DNA of 64,000 nt from the NCBI RefSeq assembly GCF_040530035.1, contig NZ_JBEWCD010000002.1, positions 2,339,793-2,403,792 on the forward strand. Reading direction: 5' to 3'. The notes under the pieces were generated by a model that saw nothing but the letters and a program-made list of their open reading frames with translations, ran no database searches and was not told where the DNA came from. Source of the DNA: Roseibium sp. HPY-6. GTDB taxonomy: Bacteria; Pseudomonadota; Alphaproteobacteria; Rhizobiales; Stappiaceae. Shown piece after piece: positions 38,642 to 47,754 of this stretch; positions within the stretch are counted from its first letter, which is position 1, and each line of letters begins with the position of its first letter. The translations under genes were made by a program, and so were the position numbers.

Positions 38642-39961
38642 ATGAAATTGGCGATGCACCTTCAAACTGGTCGATCCGGATCAAAATGCTTACCGAAGTG
38701 GTCGGCGGGAAAGACACTTTTCAGCGCAGTTACATTGAGCATAGGCGCGCTTCTTGCGCATGCCGCTCCGGCAGATGCGCAGACGGCGTTGCAGTCTCTG
38801 CAGCAGAACCGTCAGAACGTCGAGTGGGCCGACAATTTCGATATTGCCACGGAGAACATCACCGAAGTCAATTCTTCGGCGCCGACACTGTCGCCCGAGA
38901 CAGCTGACTATATCGCCATCGCCATCGACCGGTATCAGCGGATCGTTCAGGCCGGTGGCTGGGGAACTGTGACCGGTGGCGGCAAGGCGCTTCGCATTGG
39001 TGCCAAGGACCCACGCGTGGTGGAATTGCGCCGCCGCCTGATTGCCTCCGGCGACCTTGAGCAGCAGGCCGGTCTTTCGGATGCGTTTGATTCTTATGTC
39101 GAAGCCGCTCTGCGCCGTTTTCAGCTTCGCCATGGCCTGATCCCTGACGGCGTTATGGGCGACGACACTGTTCAGGCTCTGAATGTTCCGGCTCACGTGC
39201 GGCTCGGCCAGCTTGAAACGAATATCGTGCGCATGCGGTCCATGTCGGGTTTCCTGGGCGATCGCTACGTGATGGTGAACATTCCGGCAGCCGAGATCGA
39301 GGCCGTTGAAAATGGCCGTGTTCGCTCGCGGCACACGGCGGTTGTCGGCAAGATCGACCGCCAAACCCCGATCTTGAACAGCAAGATCTATGAGTTGAAC
39401 TTCAATCCCTACTGGACGGTTCCGGTGTCGATCATCCGCAAGGACCTGATCCCCAAGATGAAAGAGGATCCGGAGTACCTTTCGAAGAACAACATCCGCA
39501 TCTTTGACTGGAGCGGGAATGAACTCGCCTGGCAGCAGATCGACTGGAATACGGACGAGGCAACTCAGTACCGCTTTACGCAGGATCCGGGCGCCGAGAA
39601 CTCACTTGGTTCCGTACGGATCAATTTCCACAACAAGCATCAGGTGTATCTGCACGATACGCCTTCAAAGACGCTCTTTGGCGAAAGCCAACGGTTCCAC
39701 TCCTCCGGTTGCGTCCGCGTTCAAAACGTTCGTGAACTCGTGACCTGGATGTTGCAGTCGACCACACCTGATTGGGACAGAGGCCGCGTTGACGGCGTGA
39801 TCCGAACCGGTGCACGTGAAGATGTGAAGCTGAAGAAGGCCATTCCGCTCTACATGACCTATGTGACTGCCTGGGCAAATTCCGACGGTGTCGTTCATTT
39901 CCGTGAAGACATCTACAATCGCGACGATGTATTTGCGACCGAGACACAGGCCAGGCTCTGA
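38642..39961 (+). CDS. Periplasmic L,D-transpeptidase (YkuD) with peptidoglycan-binding domain
   Basis: 439 residues from ATG 38642, which has AAGG eight bases upstream; GTG 38615 is a longer alternative. Signal peptide region TLFSAVTLSIGALLAHAAPADAQ (cut at AxA). A PG_binding_1-like domain about 110-190 (LRRRLIASGDLEQ, YVEAALRRFQLRHGLIPDG), then the YkuD catalytic domain about 205-370 with VMVNIPAAEIEAVENG, LHDTPSKTLFGESQRFHSSGCVRVQN; the active cysteine and histidine are in HSSGCVRVQN. Makes 3-3 peptidoglycan cross-links or attaches proteins to peptidoglycan. Companion of ldtR. Confidence 0.93.
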   Translation: MKLAMHLQTGRSGSKCLPKWSAGKTLFSAVTLSIGALLAHAAPADAQTALQSLQQNRQNVEWADNFDIATENITEVNSSAPTLSPETADYIAIAIDRYQRIVQAGGWGTVTGGGKALRIGAKDPRVVELRRRLIASGDLEQQAGLSDAFDSYVEAALRRFQLRHGLIPDGVMGDDTVQALNVPAHVRLGQLETNIVRMRSMSGFLGDRYVMVNIPAAEIEAVENGRVRSRHTAVVGKIDRQTPILNSKIYELNFNPYWTVPVSIIRKDLIPKMKEDPEYLSKNNIRIFDWSGNELAWQQIDWNTDEATQYRFTQDPGAENSLGSVRINFHNKHQVYLHDTPSKTLFGESQRFHSSGCVRVQNVRELVTWMLQSTTPDWDRGRVDGVIRTGAREDVKLKKAIPLYMTYVTAWANSDGVVHFREDIYNRDDVFATETQARL

Positions 39962-39990
39962 GCCCACTGCCAGTTTTTGAGCTTACCAGA

Positions 39991-40023
39991 TGAAACGCCG
40001 GTCTTGATAAGGCCGGCGTTTCA
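39991..40023 (+). terminator. Hairpin after the L,D-transpeptidase gene
   Basis: TGAAACGCCGG and CCGGCGTTTCA form a perfect 11-bp stem with an 11-base loop, extended inward by T-G and T-A pairs. There is no clear T-run behind it, so it may be a weak or bidirectional terminator. Confidence 0.5.
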
Positions 40024-40059
40024 TGGCTTTTAAGGGAAGCAGCAGTTGGGAGAATGCGG

Positions 40060-40287
40060 ATGAGTCGCAACCCGCGGCCAGGTGAGATCTACCTTGAATT
40101 CCATCCGATCGGTCAGCAGGTGAAAGTCACCGCGATCGATGCGGCAACGGGAATCGAGGTTTCCACCTTTGGACCGGCATCGGTGTCTGAGGAAGACCTG
40201 AAGCGCCTCGCGGTTCGCAAGCTCAAACGCCGTATTAGTCAGATTGCCGGGGCAGGGGATCAGAATTCTGATCCCACACTCTATTGA
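40060..40287 (+). CDS. Small conserved protein, DUF6898-like
   Basis: 75 residues (77 from the ATG at 40054; GGGAG is better spaced for 40060). Reads PRPGEIYLEFHPIGQQVKVTA then TGIEVSTFGPASVSEEDLKRLA, which looks like the alphaproteobacterial DUF6898 family. Structure suggests a short beta-sheet followed by a helix; function unknown. Located between the transpeptidase and glyA, the same position I recall in related genomes. Confidence 0.75.
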   Translation: MSRNPRPGEIYLEFHPIGQQVKVTAIDAATGIEVSTFGPASVSEEDLKRLAVRKLKRRISQIAGAGDQNSDPTLY

Positions 40288-40505
40288 AGGGGCAACGCGT
40301 CTCCGCAGCGCGGCCTTCCGTCATCTGAACAGATTTTCGAAAGGCGTTGGCGTCGTTTTCCAAACTGGCCGCGTCGGTATGCCCCTTGGTTCTCATGGGA
40401 CGCTGTGCTAATTCCTCGCGCCAAGTGGTCCGCAGGTTCAAGCCGGCTTGTTTGGGACGGAAAGCCACGATCAGGCTCCTCGAATACGAATACAAGGAAA
40501 ATGCG

Positions 40506-41813
40506 ATGTCTTTGATGGAAAGCTCCGGACAGACCCATTCCGGGTTCTTTACCAGCAGTCTTGCCGAAGTTGATGCAGACATTTTCGGGACCGTACAGCA
40601 GGAGCTCGGCCGGCAGCAGCACGAAATCGAGCTGATCGCGTCTGAAAACATCGTTTCGCGCGCAGTGCTGGAAGCACAGGGCTCGATTTTCACCAACAAA
40701 TATGCCGAAGGATACCCGGGTAAACGCTATTATGGTGGCTGCGAGTTTGCGGACGTTGCCGAAACGCTGGCGATAGAGCGGGCCAAGGAACTGTTTGGTT
40801 GCCAATTCGCAAACGTTCAGCCCAATTCAGGCAGCCAGATGAACCAGGCGGTTTTCCTGGCGCTGCTGCAGCCTGGCGATACGTTCATGGGTCTTGATCT
40901 CAATTCCGGCGGTCACCTGACACATGGTTCGCCGGTGAACATGTCGGGCAAATGGTTCAACGTTGTGTCCTATGGCGTGCGGGAAGGCGATCACCGTCTC
41001 GACATGGAAGAGGTCGAGCGCCTTGCAAACGAACACAAACCCAAGCTCATCGTGGCGGGCGGTACCGCATATTCCCGTTTTTGGGACTGGCAGAAATTCC
41101 GTGAGATCGCCGACAGCGTTGGCGCTTATCTGATGGTCGACATGGCACACATTGCCGGTCTTGTCGCCGGTGGCGTGCATCCGTCCCCGGTGCCGCATGC
41201 GCATGTCGTCACCAGCACCACACACAAGTCCCTGCGCGGTCCGCGCGGCGGTCTGATCCTGACGAACGACGAGACAATCGCCAAGAAGGTCAATTCCGCT
41301 GTCTTCCCGGGTCTGCAGGGTGGGCCGTTGATGCATGTGATTGCAGCGAAGGCCGTTGCCTTCAAGGAAGCCCTGCAACCAGAATTCAAGGCCTATGCCC
41401 GTGCGGTTGTCGAGAATGCCAAGGCGCTTTCCGAAGCACTGAAAGAACAGGGACTGGATATTGTTTCCGGTGGAACCGACAACCACTCCATGCTCGTCGA
41501 TCTTCGTCCGAAAAATGCCACCGGCAAAGCGGCAGAAAAAGCACTGGGACGTGCCAACATCACCTGCAACAAGAACGGTATTCCGTTTGACCCGGAAAAG
41601 CCGTTTGTGACGTCCGGCATTCGTCTCGGCACGCCTGCCGCAACAACGCGTGGCTTTGGCGTTGCCGAATTCCGTGAAGTTGCAGGGCTGATCACGGAAG
41701 TGTTGGACGGTTTGAAGACTGCAAACAGTGAAGAAGGCAACGCAGCGGTTGAAGCTGCAGTCAAAGCCAAGGTAGAAGCACTGACAGCCCGGTTCCCGAT
41801 TTACGGTGGGTAA
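40506..41813 (+). CDS. glyA: Serine hydroxymethyltransferase
   Basis: 435 residues from ATG 40506 (AAGGAAA upstream); the frame is open back to 40347 but that part is not family sequence. PLP and tetrahydrofolate enzyme interconverting serine and glycine, the main one-carbon source. PLP lysine in [16 protein letters not shown]; also [30 protein letters not shown] and [16 protein letters not shown]. The 218-base leader holds an imperfect hairpin (40313-40345) but no riboswitch I recognise. nrdR follows after 28 bases. Confidence 0.97.
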   Translation: MSLMESSGQTHSGFFTSSLAEVDADIFGTVQQELGRQQHEIELIASENIVSRAVLEAQGSIFTNKYAEGYPGKRYYGGCEFADVAETLAIERAKELFGCQFANVQPNSGSQMNQAVFLALLQPGDTFMGLDLNSGGHLTHGSPVNMSGKWFNVVSYGVREGDHRLDMEEVERLANEHKPKLIVAGGTAYSRFWDWQKFREIADSVGAYLMVDMAHIAGLVAGGVHPSPVPHAHVVTSTTHKSLRGPRGGLILTNDETIAKKVNSAVFPGLQGGPLMHVIAAKAVAFKEALQPEFKAYARAVVENAKALSEALKEQGLDIVSGGTDNHSMLVDLRPKNATGKAAEKALGRANITCNKNGIPFDPEKPFVTSGIRLGTPAATTRGFGVAEFREVAGLITEVLDGLKTANSEEGNAAVEAAVKAKVEALTARFPIYGG

Positions 41814-41841
41814 CAGCGGGCTCGCTCAGGAGCTATAAGAA

Positions 41842-42318
41842 ATGAGATGTCCTTTTTGCGGTGGCGAGGAAACCCAGGTTAAGGATTCCCGGCCGACCGA
41901 GGACAATACCGCGATACGCCGCCGCAGGATTTGCAACACCTGCGGCGGTCGCTTCACGACATTCGAACGGGTGCAGCTGCGTGAACTGATGGTTCTGAAG
42001 CGATCGGGGCGCCGCGTGCCGTTCGATCGGGAAAAGCTTATGCGGTCGGTTCAGATCGCCGTGCGTAAAAGGCCCGTGGAGCCGGACCGCATTGAGCGCA
42101 TGGTGAGCGGCATCGTGCGTCAGCTCGAAAGCTCGGGCGAAAGTGAGATAACGGCTGAGACCATCGGCAACCATGTCATGGAAGGCCTCAAGGGCATCGA
42201 TGACGTTGCCTATGTGCGATTTGCTTCTGTTTACAAGAATTTCCGCGAGGCCAAGGATTTTGAAGCGCTTCTGGATGAATTGAGCGATTCTGAAAGCGCG
42301 CCTCTAAAAGACCAATGA
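41842..42318 (+). CDS. nrdR: Transcriptional repressor NrdR
   Basis: 158 residues. N-terminal zinc ribbon [17 protein letters not shown] ... [11 protein letters not shown] (two CxxC pairs), then an ATP-cone domain ([24 protein letters not shown]). Represses ribonucleotide reductase genes according to ATP/dATP. The glyA-nrdR-ribD order is the standard one in this group. Confidence 0.97.
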   Translation: MRCPFCGGEETQVKDSRPTEDNTAIRRRRICNTCGGRFTTFERVQLRELMVLKRSGRRVPFDREKLMRSVQIAVRKRPVEPDRIERMVSGIVRQLESSGESEITAETIGNHVMEGLKGIDDVAYVRFASVYKNFREAKDFEALLDELSDSESAPLKDQ

Positions 42319-42337
42319 TCTTTGCGAAATAGTTTTT

Positions 42338-43462
42338 ATGTCTTCAGTGAGTTCAGTTGATACCCGTTTCATGGCGGCAGCGGAACGTTTGGCCCGTCGT
42401 GGGCTCGGACGGGTCTGGCCGAATCCGGCGGTTGCCGCCCTTATTGTCAAGGAAGGCGAGGCAGGACCTGTTCTGGTCGGGCGTGGTGTCACCTCCCGGC
42501 CCGGCATGGCACATGCGGAAGTGAACGCCTTGCGCCACGCCGGTGAGCTGGCGCGGAATGCGACCTGTTACGTAACGCTTGAGCCGTGTTCCCACTATGG
42601 ACGCACGCCTCCTTGTTCCCTGGCGTTGATCGAGGCAGGCGTTACGCGTGTCGTGATCGGTATATTGGACCCAAACCCGCGCGTTGCCGGGCGCGGCGCG
42701 CAGATGCTGCGCGATGCCGGTGTCGCCGTGGAAATCGGTGTCAGGGAGCGCGAGATCAGGGATCTCTATCACGGATTTACGCTGCGCCAACTGAAGCAAA
42801 GGCCACACGTTTTCCTGAAACTTGCCGTTTCGCGCGATGGTTATATCGGGCGTGCCGGCGAGGGGCAGGTCAAGATTTCAGGTCCCTTGTCGATGCGCAA
42901 GGTGCATGGCTTCCGCGCTGAATACGATGCCATTCTCGTAGGTTCGGGAACGGCTCTTGCAGATGATCCGCAGTTGACATGTCGTCTGCCTGGGTTGGCC
43001 GAGCGTTCGCCGGTGCGTGTTATCGTAGACCGCTGCGCGCGTATTCCGCTGGAATCGAAACTTGTACGAACGTGTGTCGACGTGCCTGTCTGGCTCATTT
43101 GCGGAAACGACGCGGATCCTGAAAAGATCGAGTTTCTTACGGCGGCGGGTGTGAACGTTATCCGGGTGCCGGCGGGCGACTGCGCGATTGAGCCGGGTGT
43201 TATCTTGAGCGCACTTGCCACAAGAGGCATTACCAGGGTCATGGTCGAAGGTGGTGCGCGAATGGCGTCCTCTTTTCTGGAGGCCGACCTTGTTGACGAC
43301 CTCTGCGTCGTCACGGGTGACCTGGAAATCGGTGAAGACGGCATATCTGCTCTGCACGATTTGGCTCTTGCGGATGTCTATCGCGACCCCAAATTCGAAA
43401 AGATCGACGCCGGTAAATTCGATGCCGACAGTTTCATCTACCTCAGACGCCGTGGAGCCTGA
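42338..43462 (+). CDS. ribD: Bifunctional diaminohydroxyphosphoribosylaminopyrimidine deaminase/reductase
   Basis: 374 residues; two early steps of riboflavin synthesis. Deaminase half with MAHAEVNALRHAG and EPCSHYGRTPPC as zinc ligands; reductase half from about 155 (PHVFLKLAVSRDGYIGR, GSGTALADDPQLTCRLP, RVMVEGGARMASSFLEADL). It continues to ribE with one base between the stop and the ATG. Confidence 0.96.
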   Translation: MSSVSSVDTRFMAAAERLARRGLGRVWPNPAVAALIVKEGEAGPVLVGRGVTSRPGMAHAEVNALRHAGELARNATCYVTLEPCSHYGRTPPCSLALIEAGVTRVVIGILDPNPRVAGRGAQMLRDAGVAVEIGVREREIRDLYHGFTLRQLKQRPHVFLKLAVSRDGYIGRAGEGQVKISGPLSMRKVHGFRAEYDAILVGSGTALADDPQLTCRLPGLAERSPVRVIVDRCARIPLESKLVRTCVDVPVWLICGNDADPEKIEFLTAAGVNVIRVPAGDCAIEPGVILSALATRGITRVMVEGGARMASSFLEADLVDDLCVVTGDLEIGEDGISALHDLALADVYRDPKFEKIDAGKFDADSFIYLRRRGA

Positions 43463-43463
43463 C

Positions 43464-44075
43464 ATGTTTACCGGCATTGTGACCGACCTTGGTGAAATCC
43501 TGACAGTTGATGACATCCCGGCCGGAAAGCGGACCCGGATCCGCACGGCTTACGACACCGAAACGTTCGATATCGGTGCCTCCATCTCGTGCGCCGGTGT
43601 GTGTCACACGGTGACGAAGAAGGCGAATGAGGCCGACGGAAACTGGTTTGAAGTCGAGTCCGCTGCCGAAACCCTTGCATTGACCACGGTTTCCAAGTGG
43701 CGCGCCGGACAAAAGATCAATCTGGAACGGTCGTTGAAATTGGGAGCCGAGCTGGGCGGCCATCTGGTGCTTGGTCATGTCGATGGAATAGCGACTGTGG
43801 TAAAGCGGGAAGATCATCCTGACTCTGTCTATTTCCAGTTCGAAGCGCCAAGGGAGACCGCACCTTTCATCGCCAAGAAGGGATCGATTGCCCTGGACGG
43901 GACCTCTTTGACGATCAACGACGTCGACGGACTTTTGTTTTCCGTCTTTTTGATCCCGCATACGCTCGATGTGACCACATGGTCGGAACGGGATGTGGGG
44001 GACGGGATCAATCTCGAAGTGGATATGATAGCGCGTTATGCCGCGCGGCTTGCGGAATTCCCGAAGACCGGGTAG
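43464..44075 (+). CDS. ribE: Riboflavin synthase (alpha chain)
   Basis: 203 residues from ATG 43464. Dismutates two 6,7-dimethyl-8-ribityllumazines to riboflavin. The MFTGIVTDLGEIL start is the family hallmark, and two repeated lumazine-binding barrels are visible (first ISCAGVCHTVTKK, second ALDGTSLTINDVDGLLFSVFL). The longer upstream frame from 43215 is a shadow of ribD. Confidence 0.96.
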   Translation: MFTGIVTDLGEILTVDDIPAGKRTRIRTAYDTETFDIGASISCAGVCHTVTKKANEADGNWFEVESAAETLALTTVSKWRAGQKINLERSLKLGAELGGHLVLGHVDGIATVVKREDHPDSVYFQFEAPRETAPFIAKKGSIALDGTSLTINDVDGLLFSVFLIPHTLDVTTWSERDVGDGINLEVDMIARYAARLAEFPKTG

Positions 44076-44220
44076 GGGACGGGACAATACTTCAAGAACC
44101 TGGCGATGCTTGGGTCTGACTGCAGGGATGCAGTACGGTTCTGACTGCCTTGTACGAATGACACTGGACAAACCGGGACAGACATGGTTCCTGTCGCCGC
44201 CCCTTACAGGATGAAGACCC

Positions 44221-44670
44221 ATGAGCGATGCATCGAAACTGCTGATCATCGAAGCCCGTTTTTACGACGATCTGGCCGATGCGCTGGCGGAAGGCGCGAT
44301 AAAGGAAATCGAGGCGGCTGGAGCCACGTACGAGCGGATTGCCGTGCCCGGCGTTCTTGAAATCCCGGCAGCGCTGTCCATGGCGATGACCGCTATGGAA
44401 AGCCAAGGCGTTCTTTATGATGGATTTGTCCTTCTGGGTGTCGTGATCCGTGGTGAAACAACGCACTACGATATCGTTGCGAACGAGTCGAACCGGGTAA
44501 TCATGGATTTGATCGTCGATGCGGATCTGGCAGTCGGAAACGGTATTCTCACAGTCGAAAATGATGAACAGGCCTGGGCGCGCGCAAAAGTCGGCGACAA
44601 GAACAAGGGCGGTGCGGCAGCAAGGGCCGCACTCGACATGATCGCGCTGCGCGAACGGCTCGGAGTATAA
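44221..44670 (+). CDS. ribH: 6,7-dimethyl-8-ribityllumazine synthase
   Basis: 149 residues. Condenses the pyrimidine with dihydroxybutanone phosphate and forms an icosahedral or decameric shell. Core motif [20 protein letters not shown] is RibH1 type, and [15 protein letters not shown] lines the active site. The gap of 145 bases after ribE shows no recognisable RNA switch. Followed by nusB after five bases. Confidence 0.95.
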   Translation: MSDASKLLIIEARFYDDLADALAEGAIKEIEAAGATYERIAVPGVLEIPAALSMAMTAMESQGVLYDGFVLLGVVIRGETTHYDIVANESNRVIMDLIVDADLAVGNGILTVENDEQAWARAKVGDKNKGGAAARAALDMIALRERLGV

Positions 44671-44675
44671 GCAAA

Positions 44676-45194
44676 ATGACCGGCAAGGCCGACCCGGAAA
44701 CACAGGCGAAAACCGTGCGCCCCGCCAACAAGCGCGGTGTCGCGCGGCTGGCCGCTGTGCAGGCCCTTTACCAGATGGACGTCGGCGGCGCGCCGCTGAC
44801 CAGCGTGGTGAGCGAGTTCACCGCGTTCAGGCTCGGCAAGGAAATAGATGGCGCGCAGTATCGCGACGCGGATGAGCAGTGGTTCAAACAGATCTTGGCC
44901 GGCGTTGTGGAGGACCAGAAATTCCTGGATCCCTTCATTCACACCGCCTTGACGGAAGACTGGCCGCTAAAGCGCATTGACAGTCTTCTGCGCGCAATTC
45001 TTCGTTCGGGCGCATACGAGCTCCTGCGGCGTAAGGACGTACCGGCAAAAGTCATCATTTCGGAATACATCGACGTCGCCAAAGCGTTTTTCGAAGACGA
45101 TGAGCCGGGTCTGGTGAATGGTGTTCTCGACAGGCTTGCACACGAGTTGCGCGACGATGAGCTCGACACTGGCAAGGCAGGCGGCGCTTCCTGA
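44676..45194 (+). CDS. nusB: Transcription antitermination protein NusB
   Basis: 172 residues, helical. RNA-binding factor of the rRNA antitermination complex with NusE and boxA. Seen: [55 protein letters not shown] and a late [13 protein letters not shown]. The N-terminus is extended by about 20 residues compared with E. coli. ribH-nusB-thiL order is conserved; thiL starts two bases after the stop. Confidence 0.96.
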   Translation: MTGKADPETQAKTVRPANKRGVARLAAVQALYQMDVGGAPLTSVVSEFTAFRLGKEIDGAQYRDADEQWFKQILAGVVEDQKFLDPFIHTALTEDWPLKRIDSLLRAILRSGAYELLRRKDVPAKVIISEYIDVAKAFFEDDEPGLVNGVLDRLAHELRDDELDTGKAGGAS

Positions 45195-45196
45195 AA

Positions 45197-46195
45197 ATGG
45201 CGCAAGACCGGCCCGGAGAGTTTGAGCTGATCAAGTCGTATTTCGCGCCCCTCGCGAGCGATCCTGGCAGTCTCGGCCTGACGGACGATGCCGCTGTCCT
45301 CCGTCCGGAACCCGGTTTCGATCTGGTTCTGACAAAGGACGTTCTTGCCGCAGACGTTCACTTCTTTGCTGACGATGCACCAGAAGCAATCGCCGCCAAG
45401 GCTTTGCGCGTGAACCTGTCTGATCTGGCAGCCAAAGGCGCTAAACCACGCGGTTATCTCCTCGGCCTGGCGCTGCCGTCTGACTGGACAGAGTTATGGC
45501 TCGAACGCTTCTGCGCGGGATTATCGGCCGATCAGTCGGCTTATGATGTCCGGTTGCTTGGCGGCGACACGATCCGGTCCAACAATGGCCTGCAAGTCTC
45601 CATTACGGCAATTGGGCAGGTGGAAGAGGGCAAGGCGGTGCGAAGGTCGGGTGCCCGCCCTGGCGATATCCTGTTCGTAACAGGCACGATCGGAGACGCT
45701 GCCGCAGGTCTCGCTGCAAGGCTTGACCCGGTATTTTGTGAACGCGCGTCTTTAGCCGTCGGAGACGAGAACCATATTCTGGATCGTTACCTGCTGCCCC
45801 GGCCGCGCACGAAGCTTGCGCCTTTGCTTGTCGGCCACGCCTCCGCTGCCATGGATGTTTCCGACGGTCTCTTTGCCGATTGCGGACACCTGGCAAACGC
45901 CTCTGGAACCGGTCTTGAAATTGATCTGGCGAAGGTTCCTGTTTCCCCGGCAATGAAGCACCTTCAGAACAAAGCGTTTGAGTATTATGTGCGCTTCTTG
46001 AATGGCGGCGATGATTACGAGATCCTGGCTGCGGTTCCCGCTGAAAAGGCCGAGCGCTTCAGAAGAGGGGCGGAACTCGCCGGTTGTCCTGTTACCGAAA
46101 TCGGCATTGTGAGCGAAGAGGCTGGTAGAGTTAAGGTGACAAAGGATGGCCATCCGTTGGCTCTTGCGGCAGACGGCGGCTTTCGGCATTTCTGA
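45197..46195 (+). CDS. thiL: Thiamine-monophosphate kinase
   Basis: 332 residues. Phosphorylates thiamine phosphate to thiamine diphosphate. AIR synthetase-like fold: GLTDDAAVLRPEPGFD with the magnesium aspartates, AAKALRVNLSDLAAKGAKPRGYL, LLGGDTIRS and SAAMDVSDGLFADCGHL. Contiguous with nusB. Confidence 0.95.
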   Translation: MAQDRPGEFELIKSYFAPLASDPGSLGLTDDAAVLRPEPGFDLVLTKDVLAADVHFFADDAPEAIAAKALRVNLSDLAAKGAKPRGYLLGLALPSDWTELWLERFCAGLSADQSAYDVRLLGGDTIRSNNGLQVSITAIGQVEEGKAVRRSGARPGDILFVTGTIGDAAAGLAARLDPVFCERASLAVGDENHILDRYLLPRPRTKLAPLLVGHASAAMDVSDGLFADCGHLANASGTGLEIDLAKVPVSPAMKHLQNKAFEYYVRFLNGGDDYEILAAVPAEKAERFRRGAELAGCPVTEIGIVSEEAGRVKVTKDGHPLALAADGGFRHF

Positions 46196-46313
46196 TTGCC
46201 GGCACCGGCTTCTCAATTCCTGACGAACAGGTGTTTTACGAACGCCTCCCGTCGTGCTACCGGTGAAGTTCTTTCCCATAGACGCCACTGCGGCAAATCC
46301 CGAGACCTGACCA

Positions 46314-47537
46314 ATGAGCACCGCAATGCCGGACACCGTTGTTGATGATCGACTGGCAAAGCGCAATGCCGTTCTGCTGGCGCTGGCTCAGGCGCTGGGA
46401 GGGGCGTCAGCATCGATCGTGATCGCGACCGGACCGCTTGTCGGCTATATGATGCTTGATGAGGACAAGTCCCTTGCAACGCTTCCGGTTTCCGCGATGG
46501 TTCTGGGCACAGCTTTCGGAACGATCCCGGCCGGCATTCTAATGCGCCGTTTTGGACGCAGGGCCGGGTTTACCGGGGCTTCGCTTCTGGGTGTGATTTC
46601 AGGTTTGCTTGCTTCGTTCGCCGTCTTTCGCGACAGTTTTGCGCTGTTTTCACTTGCGTGCTGCATGGGTGGGTTTGCCGGCGCGTTCGTTCAGCAATAC
46701 CGCTTCGCTGCGGCCGACACGGCCAGCGACGCGTTCAAGCCCAAGGCAATTTCGTGGGTGTTGGCAGGTGGTGTGCTGGCAGGCATTGTAGGGCCGCAAA
46801 CGGTCATCGCGACGAAAGACATGTTTGCGCCTATCCTCTTTGCCGGAACCTATCTGGCGCAGGCTGGACTCGCGCTGATTGCGCTTTTCCTGCTCATCTT
46901 CATTCAGATACCAAAGCCTCCGCGCCAGACAAAATCGCACTCCGGTGGACGGCCGTTGCGGACGATCATGTCACAACCACGCTTTATCGTGTCCGCCGCA
47001 TGTGGCATCTGCTCCTATGCATTGATGAGCCTCGTCATGACGGCAACCCCGCTTGCCATGATTGCCTGCGGTCTGTCGGAAACCGATGCTGCACTGGGTA
47101 TTCAGTGGCACGTTCTGGCGATGTTCGGACCGAGTTTCTTTACCGGAAGTCTGATTGCACGCTTCGGCAAGGAAAGGATTGTATCTATCGGCCTGGTGCT
47201 GCTCGCGGGTTGTTCTGTCGTGGCACTGATGGGGATTGAGCTTGCCCATTTCTGGACGGCTCTGGTCCTCCTCGGGCTTGGCTGGAATTTCGGCTTCATC
47301 GGTGCAACAGCCATGCTGACTGACACCTACCGGCCGGAGGAGCGCAATCTGGTTCAGGCGGTCAATGACTTTCTGGTCTTCGGATTTGTTGCTGCAGCTT
47401 CGTTTTCCTCCGGAGCACTTTTGAACGCGTTTGGCTGGGGAACGGTGAACATCCTGGTCTTTCCGTTTGTTGTTCTGTGCATCGCATTGCTGCTATGGCT
47501 GGCATTTGCTGAAAGAAAAGAAGTTACAACCGCTTAA
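46314..47537 (+). CDS. MFS transporter, 12 membrane segments
   Basis: 407 residues. First half with FGTIPAGILMRRFGRRAGFTGASLLG (in part; the GxLxxRxGRR loop 2 signature), second half with FTGSLIARFGKERIVSIGLV. Substrate unknown; no drug-specific motif was seen. Between thiL and hppA, a location where Rhizobiales often carry an MFS gene. There are 118 bases before it. Confidence 0.9.
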   Translation: MSTAMPDTVVDDRLAKRNAVLLALAQALGGASASIVIATGPLVGYMMLDEDKSLATLPVSAMVLGTAFGTIPAGILMRRFGRRAGFTGASLLGVISGLLASFAVFRDSFALFSLACCMGGFAGAFVQQYRFAAADTASDAFKPKAISWVLAGGVLAGIVGPQTVIATKDMFAPILFAGTYLAQAGLALIALFLLIFIQIPKPPRQTKSHSGGRPLRTIMSQPRFIVSAACGICSYALMSLVMTATPLAMIACGLSETDAALGIQWHVLAMFGPSFFTGSLIARFGKERIVSIGLVLLAGCSVVALMGIELAHFWTALVLLGLGWNFGFIGATAMLTDTYRPEERNLVQAVNDFLVFGFVAAASFSSGALLNAFGWGTVNILVFPFVVLCIALLLWLAFAERKEVTTA

Positions 47538-47633
47538 AGTCTACTTCGATTTTCACTTCGTGCCTGCAGCAAAAATGCCGCGCTGCACCAAATGATACCG
47601 CAACGGAAGAGTGAAATTAAACGATGTGAGAGC

Positions 47634-47663
47634 TTGACGAAGCGCCGCGCTTTGTTGCTATCG
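47634..47663 (+). promoter_or_regulatory. Candidate sigma70 promoter of hppA
   Basis: TTGACG (47634-47639), spacer 17-18, then GCTATC/CTATCG (47657-47663), about 95 bases upstream of the hppA ATG. The pattern matches the alphaproteobacterial TTGAC-N17/18-CTATNT type. Confidence 0.5.
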
Positions 47664-47754
47664 TGTGCTCTCTTCACGCTGAGGAAATTGCGTGAGGTGC
47701 AGTCTGGCGGCCAAAACGACATAACAAAAGCCCGCCGCAGCTCTGGGAGGAAGT

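Noticed and set aside
40827..41486. 219-codon minus-strand open frame opposite glyA
   Set aside because: Entirely inside the well-conserved serine hydroxymethyltransferase gene on the other strand.
44076..44220. FMN riboswitch between ribE and ribH
   Set aside because: I could not recognise the conserved core elements, and FMN switches normally precede the first rib gene or ribB rather than lie inside the operon.
43443..44249. 268-codon minus-strand open frame opposite ribE
   Set aside because: It overlaps ribE and ribH start regions; ribE and ribH are certain, so this is a shadow frame.
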